A DNA stretch of 64,000 bases from Blastococcus sp. Marseille-P5729 (GCF_900292035.1 NZ_OMPO01000001.1:1433192-1497191); one strand, 5' to 3'; counted from the stretch's first letter, positions 32,894 to 42,322 are shown. Notes: a model not told the origin generated them from the letters alone. Program-made: numbers and translations.

Positions 32894-33836
32894 CGATCCG
32901 GACGCCCACCACGGCGCCGAGAGCCGCCCACGAGAGCCGGCTGCTGAGCCGGACCGCGCGGGGCACGTCCCCGATCGTCACCGCCCGCCCGTCTCCGAGC
33001 GTGCCGCGGTCCTCGGCCCGCCCGGCATAGACATTGCTGCCGCCCAGCTGCACGCCCAGGCCGGCCGCGAACGCCGTCTCGATCGGGCCGGCGTTCGGAC
33101 TCGGGTGCGCGGAGGCGTCGCGCCGTACGATGCGCAGTACTTCACCGGGCCGGCCCGACAATGCTGCAGTGAGCGCGGCAGCCAGGCGGGCGGGCAGGAT
33201 GTTGGCGAGGTCGTCGAAGCGGGCCGCGGCCCAGCCGAAACGCTCCCACCTCGGCGTTCGATGGCCGACCATCGCATCGAGCGTGTTGACCGCGCGGTAA
33301 CCCAAAAGCCCTGGTACACCGGCAATCGCGCCCCAGAACAACGGACCAACCACAGCATCGGAGGTGTTCTCGGCGACCGACTCCACACAGGCCCGGCCGA
33401 GCCCGTCGGCATTGAGCGCGCTCGGGTCGCGGCCCACCAGCGAGCGCACCCGATGCCGGGCCGCCTCAAGATCGCCTCGCGTCACGAGGTCGTGCACCGC
33501 GCCGGCCTCACGCTGGAGACTACGACCACCGAGCACCGCCCAGGTCGACACTGCCGCGAGCACGGTCAATGCTTCCGCGCGGCAGTGCGAACGACGGGCC
33601 GATCGAGTGAGCAGTCCCCCGAGGCTGATACTCGCGCCGACGAGGACCGCCTCGTACCCGATCCCGCGCGACCGCGAGTCGCCGTACATCGGCTGCTGCA
33701 GCGCAGCCGCAATCTGACCGAAGCCCGCCACCGGATGGAAGCGACGCGGATCGCCGAGCAGACGGTCGGCGATGAAACCGAGCACGAGACCGAGACTGAC
33801 CGGATCGACCTCGGCCGCCCGTCGTAGTGCTCTCAC
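32853..33836 (-). CDS. cobD: Adenosylcobinamide-phosphate synthase
   Basis: Membrane enzyme of the CobD/CbiB family (327 residues) that attaches the aminopropanol (phosphate) arm to adenosylcobyric acid. Family motifs: DRLLGDPRRFHPVAGFGQ near the N-terminus, SLVGRDPSALNADGLGRACVES, ENTSDAVVGPLFW, and NTLDAMVGHRTPRWERFGW. Four to five hydrophobic segments. GTG at 33836 overlaps the stop of cobA (GTGA). Confidence 0.95.
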   Translation of the reverse strand: MRALRRAAEVDPVSLGLVLGFIADRLLGDPRRFHPVAGFGQIAAALQQPMYGDSRSRGIGYEAVLVGASISLGGLLTRSARRSHCRAEALTVLAAVSTWAVLGGRSLQREAGAVHDLVTRGDLEAARHRVRSLVGRDPSALNADGLGRACVESVAENTSDAVVGPLFWGAIAGVPGLLGYRAVNTLDAMVGHRTPRWERFGWAAARFDDLANILPARLAAALTAALSGRPGEVLRIVRRDASAHPSPNAGPIETAFAAGLGVQLGGSNVYAGRAEDRGTLGDGRAVTIGDVPRAVRLSSRLSWAALGAVVGVRIASGAASRARRRGC

Positions 33837-34819
33837 CGGGCCAGTGCCGTGACGACCTTGCCGATGATCGTCACCGCGGGCGCGCTGATTCCCGCTGCGC
33901 TCGCCTTCTGGCCGATATCGGCGAGGGTTCCGCAGACGCTGCGCTGGCTCGGCATGCTCGCATCGGCGATACACGCCGCGGGAGTCTGCGCGCAGAGCCC
34001 TTCGGCGATCAGACGCTCCGCGATCTGCGGTAGCGCGGCCACACCCATCAGGACGACAATCGTCAGCCGGGACGACGCCAGCGCTGCCCAATCGACGTCG
34101 TTGCGTTCGTCGCCCGGAGCGACGTGGCCGGAGACCACGATGAAGCCCTGGGTCACGGCGCGGTGAGTGACCGGAATCCCGACCAGCTCGGCAGCGGCGA
34201 TCGACGAGCTGATGCCGGGGATCGACCGGACCGGTACACCTGCTGCGACACAGGCGTTCCACTCCTCGCCGCCGCGACCGAAGACGAAGCTGTCGCCTCC
34301 TTTGAACCGGACGACCCGCTTGCCGGCCTTCGCGCGCTCGACGAGCATCTCGTTAATCGCCGCCTGCGGGGTGAACTCCCCGCGGGGGATCTTGCCGACG
34401 TGCACTACCTCGGCGTCCGGACGTGCTTCGCGGAGCGCACCGAGCGGTGCCAGCCGGTCGCACACGATCACGTCGGCGTTGCGGATCGCTTGTAGACCGG
34501 CGATCGTGAGCAATCCCTCATCGCCAGGACCGCCCCCGACCAGCGTCACGCTGCCGTCGACCGGATCCGCCGCCACGACGACAGGTTCGGCGGTGCGACT
34601 TTGGTCTCGCACCACCACGTCGTACAGCATCGGGTCGGCCTGCGTGACGAGCTCGACCAGCCCGCGTGAGGCGAGATCGCGCAGCGTCGCGTCGGGATCG
34701 GTCTCGAGGACGGTGACTCGCGCGCCGTCGGTGAGCAGTGCATGGATGCGCTCGGCGACGCCGGCTCCCGGCGAGTGCAGCAGCACGGAGCGGCCACCGA
34801 CGGAAAGAGCCGTGCTCAC
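33833..34819 (-). CDS. cobA: Uroporphyrinogen-III C-methyltransferase
   Basis: Makes precorrin-2 by two SAM-dependent methylations and is the entry to the corrin branch. Residues about 88-328 hold the SUMT domain: TLVGGGPGDEGLLT, CDRLAPLGAL, RFKGGDSFVFGRGGEE, and GISSSIAAAELVGIPVTHRA. The first 85 residues (SVLLHSPGAGVAERIHALL then ARVTVLETDPD) look like a worn-down CysG-type Rossmann domain: spacing fits but the GxGxxA NAD motif and catalytic Asp region are missing. Overlaps cobBC by four bases. Confidence 0.95.
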   Translation of the reverse strand: MSTALSVGGRSVLLHSPGAGVAERIHALLTDGARVTVLETDPDATLRDLASRGLVELVTQADPMLYDVVVRDQSRTAEPVVVAADPVDGSVTLVGGGPGDEGLLTIAGLQAIRNADVIVCDRLAPLGALREARPDAEVVHVGKIPRGEFTPQAAINEMLVERAKAGKRVVRFKGGDSFVFGRGGEEWNACVAAGVPVRSIPGISSSIAAAELVGIPVTHRAVTQGFIVVSGHVAPGDERNDVDWAALASSRLTIVVLMGVAALPQIAERLIAEGLCAQTPAACIADASMPSQRSVCGTLADIGQKASAAGISAPAVTIIGKVVTALAR

Positions 34820-37374
34820 GCGGGTGCCTCCTCGCTGACGACGCCAACCAGCGCCTCAAGCAGCGCCGCGGTGGTCTGCGGGTCGCGGACAGCGATGCGG
34901 ACCCACTCAGGTCCAAGGCCTGGGAAGCTCGCGCCGGTGCGGACGGCGAACCCCCGGTCGCGCAGCTTCTCGCGGACACCGATGCCGGCCTTGACGAGAA
35001 CGAACGGCGCGCGCCCGCTCACCGGGCGCAGCCCCAACCGCTGCAGACCGGTGACGAGTGCGCCACGCCACTGCTGGATCTCGGCGGCCTCGGCCGCCGC
35101 CTTGGCCACGGCCACCGGCGTCGCCGTCGCCTCCATCGCGCACGCTGCCGGAGTCGAGACCGACCAGTGCGGCTGCTGTGCCTCCAGCAGGGTGATGAGA
35201 TCTCGCGGCGCGATGACGTACCCGGCGCGCAATCCGGCTATCGACCAGGTCTTGGTCAGCGAGCGGATCACCACCACGCCGTCCAGGTCGGGACCGATGA
35301 TCGTCTCGGGCTCTCCTGGCACGGCGTCCATGAACGCCTCGTCGACCACGAGGATCCGTCCCGGGCGCTGCAGGCTGCGGAGTGCCCCGCGCGGATGAAG
35401 TACGCCGGTCGGGTTCGTCGGGTTGCCGATCACGACCAGGTCGGCGTCCTCGGGAATCGCCGCCGCGTGCAGCACGAACCCGTCACGCTCGTGCAGGATC
35501 ACCTGCTCGGGCGTCACGCCCGCTCGCCGCAGCGCCGCCTCGGGCTCGGTGAACTGGGGGTGGACGACGACCGGACGGCGTGCCGGGAACGCGCGGGCGA
35601 TCAGAGTGAACGCCTCGGCGGCGCCATTCGTGGGCAGCACCATGTCGTCGGGAAGGCCATGCCTACGGGCGATCGCGCGGCGCGCCGGGGCCGTCGTCGG
35701 GTACGGCGCGATGCGGTCGAGGCTCTCGGCGATCCGTTGCAGCAGCCACGGCTCCGGAGCATCGGCCCGCACGTTGACCGCCAGATCAATCAGCCCGTCG
35801 CCCAGCTCGGCATCACCATGGTGATCCAACGAACCTAGCCCAACCGCAGCCCCACGATCCTCGAGCCGCCCGCGGTCCCCACGGTCGTCGACCAGCGCGC
35901 GTGGAGACGCCGCAGGACGCCAATCCCCTGAGCCACTGACCGAATCATGCGCACGGACGGTCGAGGCTGCCACGGGTCCGAGGGCACCCGACGCAGCGGC
36001 GAAAGCGGCCACCGAGTCGCTGAATGACTCGACCAACGAGGGGTTCCCGGCCCAGTGCGTGTGCAGATAGGACGCGTGGATGGTCGCCCGGCCGGTGCCG
36101 GCCGGGTCGAGTGCAAACCCCTCGGCCTGCCGGCCGCCGTCCGCATCAAACCGCCACGCTGGCGTGTCACCTGCGGACGGCGAGGTGCGGGTCCGGTGGA
36201 ACTCGTGCCCGCGCACCTCGGTGCCGGCCGGGCCGAGAACGCTGTCGACGCCTAGCTCGGCGCGGTGGTATTGCAGGGTCAATCGCGGATGCATCGCCGC
36301 TCTCGCTGGGATCACGCCGACGAAGTCGTGCCCTTCGACGGACTCGCACAAATAGAGCATTCCCGCGCACTCAGCCACCGTCGGCATGCCGGAGAGGACG
36401 GCGCTGCGGATCTCCTTCTTCAACGGCGCGTTGCCGGCGAGGTCGGAGGCATGCATCTCCGGGAACCCGCCTCCGAGGTACAGGCCGGCCGCTCCCGCCG
36501 GGAGGGCAGCATCCCGAGACGGGTCGAAGACCACCGGTTCCAGACCTTGCGCGCGCAGTAGCTCGTCGGTCTCGGCGTAACGGAAGGTGAATGCCCGTCC
36601 ACCGGCAACCGCGACGATCGGCCGCGCGGACCGGTCCCGAACGGGCGGCATCCACGCCTCGACGGCTAGATCATCGGCGCTCGAGGCAATCCGACGTACG
36701 GCGTCCAGATCGATGTACTCCGCGGTCTGCTCGGCAAGCAGGTCGAGCGCCCGCGTGACGTCCTCCCGCTCCGCAGCCGGGACGAGCCCGAGATGCCTCG
36801 ACGGTGCGCTCACCCCCGCGTCGCGCGGCAATACGCCGAGCACCGGATAGCCCGCGCGCTCTACCGACCGCCGCACCTCGTCGGAGTGCCGCTGCGAGCC
36901 GGCCTTGTTCAGGATCACGCCGGCAACCTGCACCGCCGGATCGAAGACGGCGAGGCCATGCACGGTGGCGGCGACCGTGCGAGCGGCGGCGGAGATGTCG
37001 ACCACGACGATCACCGGGCTGGCCGTCAGCGCCGCGATGTGCGCTGTGGAGGCGAACCCGTCGGTGCCGAGCCGTCCGTCGTAGAGGCCCATGACCCCTT
37101 CGATCATCGACAGTGCAGCGGGTTCGGGGGTCGCGTGCCCATGGGCGAGCAGCGGGAGGATCAGCGATTCGCGGCACAACCAGGGGTCGAGATTGCGTCC
37201 CGGGCGCCCAGTCGCGAGTGCGTGGTATCCGGGATCGATGTAGTCCGGACCGACCTTCGCGGGTGCGACCTGGTGACCGGCCCGGGTGAGCGCGGCCATC
37301 AGCCCCACTGCGACGGTCGTCTTGCCCTGCCCGGATGCGGCAGCGGCAATCACGACGCGGGGGATGCTCAGCAA
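34816..37374 (-). CDS. cobB: CobB-CobC fusion: cobyrinate a,c-diamide synthase with PLP decarboxylase
   Basis: Protein of 852 residues joining two enzymes. Residues about 1-465 are CobB: P-loop AAASGQGKTTVAVGLM, KVGPDYIDPGYH, SMIEGVMGLYDG, and the glutaminase Cys in MPTVAECAGMLYL with later FHRTR. After an Ala/Ser-rich linker, residues about 510-852 are a class I PLP enzyme of the CobC/CobD threonine-phosphate decarboxylase type: NPTNPTGVLHPRG, DEAFMDAVPGE, and the PLP-lysine motif SLTKTWSIAGLRAGY. Amidates cobyrinate at a and c, and makes aminopropanol phosphate. The product order fits with cobD next door. Confidence 0.92.
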   Translation of the reverse strand: MLSIPRVVIAAAASGQGKTTVAVGLMAALTRAGHQVAPAKVGPDYIDPGYHALATGRPGRNLDPWLCRESLILPLLAHGHATPEPAALSMIEGVMGLYDGRLGTDGFASTAHIAALTASPVIVVVDISAAARTVAATVHGLAVFDPAVQVAGVILNKAGSQRHSDEVRRSVERAGYPVLGVLPRDAGVSAPSRHLGLVPAAEREDVTRALDLLAEQTAEYIDLDAVRRIASSADDLAVEAWMPPVRDRSARPIVAVAGGRAFTFRYAETDELLRAQGLEPVVFDPSRDAALPAGAAGLYLGGGFPEMHASDLAGNAPLKKEIRSAVLSGMPTVAECAGMLYLCESVEGHDFVGVIPARAAMHPRLTLQYHRAELGVDSVLGPAGTEVRGHEFHRTRTSPSAGDTPAWRFDADGGRQAEGFALDPAGTGRATIHASYLHTHWAGNPSLVESFSDSVAAFAAASGALGPVAASTVRAHDSVSGSGDWRPAASPRALVDDRGDRGRLEDRGAAVGLGSLDHHGDAELGDGLIDLAVNVRADAPEPWLLQRIAESLDRIAPYPTTAPARRAIARRHGLPDDMVLPTNGAAEAFTLIARAFPARRPVVVHPQFTEPEAALRRAGVTPEQVILHERDGFVLHAAAIPEDADLVVIGNPTNPTGVLHPRGALRSLQRPGRILVVDEAFMDAVPGEPETIIGPDLDGVVVIRSLTKTWSIAGLRAGYVIAPRDLITLLEAQQPHWSVSTPAACAMEATATPVAVAKAAAEAAEIQQWRGALVTGLQRLGLRPVSGRAPFVLVKAGIGVREKLRDRGFAVRTGASFPGLGPEWVRIAVRDPQTTAALLEALVGVVSEEAPA

Positions 37375-37378
37375 CGGA

Positions 37379-37993
37379 TCACCACTCGATGCCCTTCTGG
37401 CCCTTTTGCCCGCGGTCGAAGGGATGCGCGAGCTTCGTCATCTCGGTGGCGACGTCCGCGTTCTCGATCAGCCGCGGATCGGCGTCGCGTCCGGTGATGA
37501 CGACATGCTGGTAGCCGGGCCGGTCCTGGAGGGTCTCGATGACGTCCTCGATATCTACCCAGCCCCACTTCATGACATAGGTGAACTCGTCGAGGACGTA
37601 CAGCGTGTGTGTCTCGGCGGCGAGTCGCCGCTTGATCTCCGCCCAGCCTTCCCGTGCGTCACGAGAATGGTCCTCATCGGTGCCGGCCTTGCGCGACCAT
37701 GACCAGCCCGAGCCCATCTTGTGCCACTCGATCGGTCCGCCCTTACCCGTGTCGCGGTGCACCTCGTTGAGCGTCTCGAGCGCGCTCTGCTCGCCGATCC
37801 GCCACTTCGCGGACTTCACGAACTGGAACACTCCGGTCGACCAGCCCTGGTTCCAGGCCCGCAGCGCGAGCCCGAAGGCAGCAGTCGACTTTCCCTTCCC
37901 TAGGCCGGTGTGCACGATCACCAGCGGTTGGTTGCGGCGCTGCCGGGTGGTCAGGCCGTCCGCGGCCTCGACCGGCGGTTGTCCCTGAGCCAT
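37379..37993 (-). CDS. cobO: Corrinoid adenosyltransferase (CobA/CobO type)
   Basis: Transfers the adenosyl group from ATP to cob(I)alamin-type corrinoids. The 204 residues carry the P-loop VHTGLGKGKSTAAFGLALRA, FQFVKSAKWRIGE, TLYVLDEFTYVMKWGW and the C-terminal ITGRDADPRLIENADVATEM. ATG overlaps the chelatase stop (TGATG), and the cobBC start follows its stop by 4 bases. Riboswitch-controlled through the upstream operon. Confidence 0.95.
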   Translation of the reverse strand: MAQGQPPVEAADGLTTRQRRNQPLVIVHTGLGKGKSTAAFGLALRAWNQGWSTGVFQFVKSAKWRIGEQSALETLNEVHRDTGKGGPIEWHKMGSGWSWSRKAGTDEDHSRDAREGWAEIKRRLAAETHTLYVLDEFTYVMKWGWVDIEDVIETLQDRPGYQHVVITGRDADPRLIENADVATEMTKLAHPFDRGQKGQKGIEW

Positions 37994-40050
37994 CAGGCGG
38001 CCCTCCTTCTCTGCGGATCGGTGCGCGCGCCGTCCACGAGGTCGACCAGCGCATCGGCCGCGACCTCGGGCAGCGGCACATACGCCGCCCCCATCCGGAC
38101 GGCGAGGTCGCGGGCCAGCCCCATGCGGAAGCGGCCGGTCTCGCAGTCGATCACGACGGTCTCCACCCCGATTCCCGGCCATGCGTCGGCGATGCGCTGC
38201 GCGCGCCCGAGGGCCTGCTTGCCGCTCGTCGCCCGGCCGTCGGTCAGCAGCACGAGCAGCGCCCGGCGCCGAGGGTCGCGGATCCGCTCGACACGCAGCA
38301 CCTGTGCGGCGCGCAGCAGCCCTTCGGCCAGTGGCGTACGCCCACCGTGCGGCAGCTCGCGCAGGCAGCGTTCAGCGGCCTCGACGGACGTCGTCGGCGG
38401 CAGCGAAAGCTCTGCATCGCTGCCACGAAAGGTAACCAGCCCCACTCGGTCACGTTTGCGGTAGGCATCCATCAACAACGACAGGACGGCGGTCTTGACC
38501 TCGTTCATCCGCTGCCGGGCCCCCATCGAACCGGACGCGTCGACGGCCAGCAGCACCAGGTTCGCCTCGCGGCCTTGGGTGATGACGCCGCGCAGATCAC
38601 TGGCCTGTAGACGAAGCCGGCCATCGTACGGCGCCTTCGCCCGCGAGTGCGCTGCAGCGGTGACCGTCGCGGGCAGGTGCAGCCGGCGGACCTGCTCGGT
38701 CGTCGCACCGATGGTGCGGCCGTGGTCGGTGATCGCGCGGCTGCGTCGTCCGGCCTGCCCGGCGCCAAGGCCACGGACCGCGAAGCTGCGGGCGACGTAC
38801 GGCGCGGCGGCTGAGGCCACCCCTTGCGGAGCGGGCGCAACATCTGGCTGATCGGCCGCGTCACGCTCGGATTGCGGCTGCTGCGACGGCTCGTGCGGTT
38901 GCGGTGCGGAGGGCGACTCGGCGGCAGGCGATTCCCCGGCGGGACCGTCGTCCGGACCCCCGTCCTCGGAACCCCCGGTGTCCTGGCGTGCGTCCTCGGA
39001 ACCCCTGTCGTCCTGGCCTGCGTCGCCGGAACCGGGATCATCCGGCTCGTCGTCGCCGAGGAGCTGGTCGAGCAGGTCCTCGTCGAGCTCGGGGGCATCG
39101 AAGGGATTGCGGCGCCTTCGGTGGGGCAGCGCGAGCCGGGCGGCGGCCCGTACGTCGTCACGGGTCACCGCAGCACGACCGTGCCAGGCGGCGTGCGCCC
39201 TGGCCGCACGTGCGGTGACGATATCGGCGCGCATCCCGTCGACGTCGAAACCGGCGCAGACGCGGGAGATCCGCTCGAGCTCGCGGTCGGGCAGCCGCAC
39301 GCCGCCAAGCCGCTGGCGGGCGGCGGCGATCCGCTCGCGCAACCCGGCTTGCGCCTCGGCGAACCGCGCGTTGAAGGCGCCGGGGTCAGCGTCGAAGGCG
39401 AGTCGGCGGCGGACCACCTCGAGGCGGGTAGCGGGCTCGCGGCTGGCCGCAATCTCAACAGTAAGCCCGAAGCGGTCCAGCAACTGCGGGCGCAGCTCGC
39501 CCTCCTCGGGGTTCATCGTGCCGACGAGCACGATGCGGGCGTCGTGCGAGAAGGAGATGCCGTCGCGTTCGACGGTGTTGCGGCCCATCGCTGCGGCATC
39601 TAGCAGCAGGTCGACCAGGTGGTCGTGCAGCAGGTTGACCTCGTCGACGTAGAGGATCCCTCGATTGGCGTCGGCGAGCAGGCCAGGCTTGAACTCGGCA
39701 CGCCCCTCACCGAGCGCCTTGCGCAGGTCCAGCGAGCCGATCACCCGATCCTCGGTCGCGCCGACCGGCAGCTCGACCAGCCGCGCCGGGCGGGTCGTCG
39801 CGCCTGGCTCGTGCTTGTCACGATCCGGGCAGGTGACGTCGGGGCGGTCAGGGTCGCAACCGAACCGGCAGCCCTCGACCACTCGCTGCGGAGGCATGAT
39901 CTCGGCCAGCGCCCGCACCATCGTCGACTTGGCGGTCCCCTTCTCACCTCGCACGAGGACGCCGCCGACATCCGGCGAGATCGAGGTGAGGACCAGCGCG
40001 AGCGCCATGTCATCGGCGGCGAGGATCGCTGAGAACGGGAACTGCGACAT
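37993..40050 (-). CDS. ChlI/ChlD-type AAA+ and VWA chelatase subunit
   Basis: Protein of 685 residues combining the two motor subunits of magnesium/cobalt chelatases. The N-terminal AAA+ half has Walker A GEKGTAKSTMVRALAE, YVDEVNLLHDHLVDLLLDAA and VGTMNPEEGELRPQLLDRFG. A Glu/Asp/Pro-rich linker (about 345-430) leads to the VWA domain with MIDAS DASGSMGARQRM and LTDGRATSGK. With CobN it probably forms the cobaltochelatase that inserts Co2+ into hydrogenobyrinic diamide. AGGAGG lies before ATG 40050, and a cobalamin riboswitch precedes it. It replaces the separate CobS and CobT of proteobacteria. Confidence 0.9.
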   Translation of the reverse strand: MSQFPFSAILAADDMALALVLTSISPDVGGVLVRGEKGTAKSTMVRALAEIMPPQRVVEGCRFGCDPDRPDVTCPDRDKHEPGATTRPARLVELPVGATEDRVIGSLDLRKALGEGRAEFKPGLLADANRGILYVDEVNLLHDHLVDLLLDAAAMGRNTVERDGISFSHDARIVLVGTMNPEEGELRPQLLDRFGLTVEIAASREPATRLEVVRRRLAFDADPGAFNARFAEAQAGLRERIAAARQRLGGVRLPDRELERISRVCAGFDVDGMRADIVTARAARAHAAWHGRAAVTRDDVRAAARLALPHRRRRNPFDAPELDEDLLDQLLGDDEPDDPGSGDAGQDDRGSEDARQDTGGSEDGGPDDGPAGESPAAESPSAPQPHEPSQQPQSERDAADQPDVAPAPQGVASAAAPYVARSFAVRGLGAGQAGRRSRAITDHGRTIGATTEQVRRLHLPATVTAAAHSRAKAPYDGRLRLQASDLRGVITQGREANLVLLAVDASGSMGARQRMNEVKTAVLSLLMDAYRKRDRVGLVTFRGSDAELSLPPTTSVEAAERCLRELPHGGRTPLAEGLLRAAQVLRVERIRDPRRRALLVLLTDGRATSGKQALGRAQRIADAWPGIGVETVVIDCETGRFRMGLARDLAVRMGAAYVPLPEVAADALVDLVDGARTDPQRRRAA

Positions 40051-40084
40051 CTGCTTCCTCCTGGCAAGTGCCTCGCTTGCCGAT

Positions 40085-40222
40085 CGCGAGCCGGCGGCCT
40101 GAGCTGGCCGGCGGGATACTCGCGATGTCCTGGCTCGTCCACATCGAGGTGGCTTCACAGTGGCGGGACCGCTGCGGGATATACCGCAATTTCTCGCTGA
40201 GAATCGCACCCAATCATGCCAT
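40085..40222 (-). ncRNA. Cobalamin riboswitch upstream of the chelatase operon
   Basis: The minus strand carries GGTCCCGCCACTGTGAAG (40151-40168) and, after a variable stem, GAGCCAGGACA (B12 box, about 40125-40135). The upstream GGGTGCGATTCTCAGC segment is a degenerate form of the usual GGTGaGAATCCGGG. A GC-rich hairpin and the ribosome site lie before the gene. It should shut down chlI/D-cobO-cobBC-cobA-cobD when B12 is plentiful. The core is less canonical than the other two. Confidence 0.75.
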
Positions 40223-40249
40223 CCCGGCGCAGGCCGGGCACGACCCGTC

Positions 40250-40255
40250 TACACT
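40250..40255 (+). promoter_or_regulatory. cobL leaderless -10 (TACACT)
   Basis: TACACT is 7 bases before the GTG at 40263. cobL-cobM thus seem to have a leaderless message without a riboswitch, unlike the divergent chelatase operon. Confidence 0.55.
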
Positions 40256-40262
40256 TGCCGCC

Positions 40263-41513
40263 GTGATCGAGGTCGTGGGCGTGCCGGCCAGCGGAGTGTC
40301 GTCGCTGCCGGACGACCTGCGCCGGCTCGTGCTGGACGCCGCCGTCGTGGTCGGCTCGCCCCGCCTCCTCGCCACGCTGCCGCCTGCGTCCGGCCCCGTC
40401 CAGCGGCGATTGGAATGGCCGCGGCCACTGCTTTCTGGTCTCGATGACCTGCTTGCCGAGCTGCGCACCGGACCACTGCCGGTCGTCGTCCTCGCCACCG
40501 GCGACCCCCTCGACTCGGGGATCGGGAAGACACTGATCGGCCGCCTCGACGCAGACACGGTCCGGATCCACCCCGCCGTCGGGTCCGTGGCGCTGGCCCG
40601 GGCCCGGATGGGCTGGTCGGCCGGCGAGTGCGATGCGCTGTCGCTGGTCTCGGCCCCGGCGTACGCCGTCCGCTCGCGGCTCACGCCCGGACGCCGGATC
40701 CTCCTGCTGTCGGCCGATGAGACCACCCCCGGCGCGGTCGCCCGCGAGCTGGTGGACGCCGGCTGGGCCGAGGCGACGCTCACCGTACTGGGCGATCTCG
40801 GCTCGGTCGCCGAGTCCCGGACCGCGCTGACACCCGCCGAGGCGCAGACGGCGTCCGGTCTTCCGCGGCTGAACATCATCGCACTCGAACTGCCCGCGCA
40901 CGGACCGACGGTCGGCACCTCCCCGGGTCGCCCCGACGCGGCGTACGAGAACGACGGCCAGCTCAGCAAAAGCGAGGTCCGCGCGTGCGCGATCGCGGCC
41001 CTGCGGCCGGCGCCCGGCCAGCTGCTGTGGGACCTCGGGGCCGGAGCCGGATCGATCGCGATCGAGTGGGCCCTGCACGACCCGCGCTGCCGCGCCATCG
41101 CCGTCGAGCGCGACGAGGAGCGCGCCGACCGTATCGTCCGCAACGCAGCGACCGCGGGGGTCACCGGCGTGCGCGTGGTCCGCGCGACGATCGCCGACGC
41201 CGTAAATGTGGCCGGTGGATCGGCTGATGCGCTGCCGGTGCCGGACGCCGTCTTCATCGGCGGCGGCGCCGACGCAAAAGTCATCGAGCGCGCGTGGTCG
41301 GCGCTGCGTCCGGGCGGGCGGATCGTCGTCCACACCGTCACTCTGGAGACCGAGCAGTTGGTGGTCGAGGCGAGGCGGCGCCACGGCGGCGAGCTGCGGC
41401 GGATCAGCATCGAGCACGCCGAGCCGCTGGGTCGCTATCTGTCCTGGAAACCCGCACGTCCCGTCGTCGAATGGGCCGCCGTCCGGCCGTACGAGGAGAG
41501 CAGCCCGCCATGA
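40263..41513 (+). CDS. cobL: Precorrin-6Y C5,15-methyltransferase (decarboxylating)
   Basis: Bifunctional enzyme of 416 residues: an N-terminal tetrapyrrole methylase (residues about 1-200: VVGSPRLLATLPP, VVLATGDPLDSGIGKTLI) and a C-terminal class I SAM methyltransferase of the CbiT type (from about 240: KSEVRACAIAALRPAPGQLL, WDLGAGAGSIAIEWAL, VFIGGGADAK). It methylates C5 and C15 and removes the acetate carboxyl. Leaderless GTG start. Its stop overlaps cobM. Confidence 0.95.
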   Translation: MIEVVGVPASGVSSLPDDLRRLVLDAAVVVGSPRLLATLPPASGPVQRRLEWPRPLLSGLDDLLAELRTGPLPVVVLATGDPLDSGIGKTLIGRLDADTVRIHPAVGSVALARARMGWSAGECDALSLVSAPAYAVRSRLTPGRRILLLSADETTPGAVARELVDAGWAEATLTVLGDLGSVAESRTALTPAEAQTASGLPRLNIIALELPAHGPTVGTSPGRPDAAYENDGQLSKSEVRACAIAALRPAPGQLLWDLGAGAGSIAIEWALHDPRCRAIAVERDEERADRIVRNAATAGVTGVRVVRATIADAVNVAGGSADALPVPDAVFIGGGADAKVIERAWSALRPGGRIVVHTVTLETEQLVVEARRRHGGELRRISIEHAEPLGRYLSWKPARPVVEWAAVRPYEESSPP

Positions 41514-42322
41514 CCGTTCACTTCATCGGCGCCGGACCGGGCGCCCACGACCTGCTGACCGTGCGCGCAGTCCGACTGCTGCAGTCGAGCCCGGTGTGTC
41601 TGTACGCCGGCACCTACCTGGACGACGAGGTGCTATCGCACTGCCCACCGGGCGCCGAGCTGATCGACACCCAGCGGCTCAACCTCGACGAGATCATCGA
41701 GCACATGACGCGCGCGACCGGCGAGGGCAAGGACGTCGCCCGGCTGTGCTCGGGCGACCCGTCGGTGTACTCGGCGATCGCCGAGCAGGCGCGGCGCCTG
41801 GACCGCGAGGGCGTGCCCTGGGACATCACTCCCGGCGTCCCGGCGTACGCCGCGACCGCCGCGCTCATCGGCCGCGAGCTGACCGTTCCGGAGGTGGCCC
41901 AGTCGGTTGTCCTGACCCGCGCGCAGCGGGACTCGACCAGGATGCCGCCGTCCGAGACACTCGCCGCCTTCGCCCAGACCCGCGCCACACTCGTGCTGCA
42001 CCTGGCGATCCGGCACACACGGCGCCTCGCGGAGGAACTGGCGCCGTACTACGGAGCGGACTGCCCGGTCGTGGTCGGCTCGCAGGTCAGCCAGCCCGAG
42101 GAGGTGGTCCTGCGCGGCACGCTCGCCGACATCGCCGGCCAGGTCGAAGCACACGGCCTGCGGCAGGCGGCCGTGATCATCATCGGCTGGGCCCTGGACG
42201 CCGAGGGCTTCGTCGACTCGCACCTCTACCAGTCCCGGTGCGGCGGGGCTGTCGCGGATGCGGCAGGTGCTACCTCGTTCCCGCCGGATGCGGTGGGTCC
42301 TACCCCGCTATTAGGCCAATAG
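41510..42322 (+). CDS. cobM: Precorrin-4 C11-methyltransferase
   Basis: Tetrapyrrole methylase of 270 residues acting after ring contraction. VHFIGAGPGAHDLLTVRAV, SSPVCLYAGTYLDDEVL, ARLCSGDPSVYSAI and GVPAYAATAALIGRELTVPE are the CobM/CbiF pattern. ATG overlaps the cobL stop by four bases. The last 25 residues (from GGAVADAAG) are an unusual extension. Past the stop lie only a short CTATT/AATAG inverted repeat and then the next riboswitch. Confidence 0.95.
   Translation: MTVHFIGAGPGAHDLLTVRAVRLLQSSPVCLYAGTYLDDEVLSHCPPGAELIDTQRLNLDEIIEHMTRATGEGKDVARLCSGDPSVYSAIAEQARRLDREGVPWDITPGVPAYAATAALIGRELTVPEVAQSVVLTRAQRDSTRMPPSETLAAFAQTRATLVLHLAIRHTRRLAEELAPYYGADCPVVVGSQVSQPEEVVLRGTLADIAGQVEAHGLRQAAVIIIGWALDAEGFVDSHLYQSRCGGAVADAAGATSFPPDAVGPTPLLGQ

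Noticed and set aside
38820-39060. Tandem repeats in the chelatase linker as a CRISPR-like or satellite array
   Set aside because: The repeats are short acidic/Pro codon repeats (DPGSGDAGQDD type) in frame within one ORF. They are an interdomain linker, with no spacers or conserved repeat unit.
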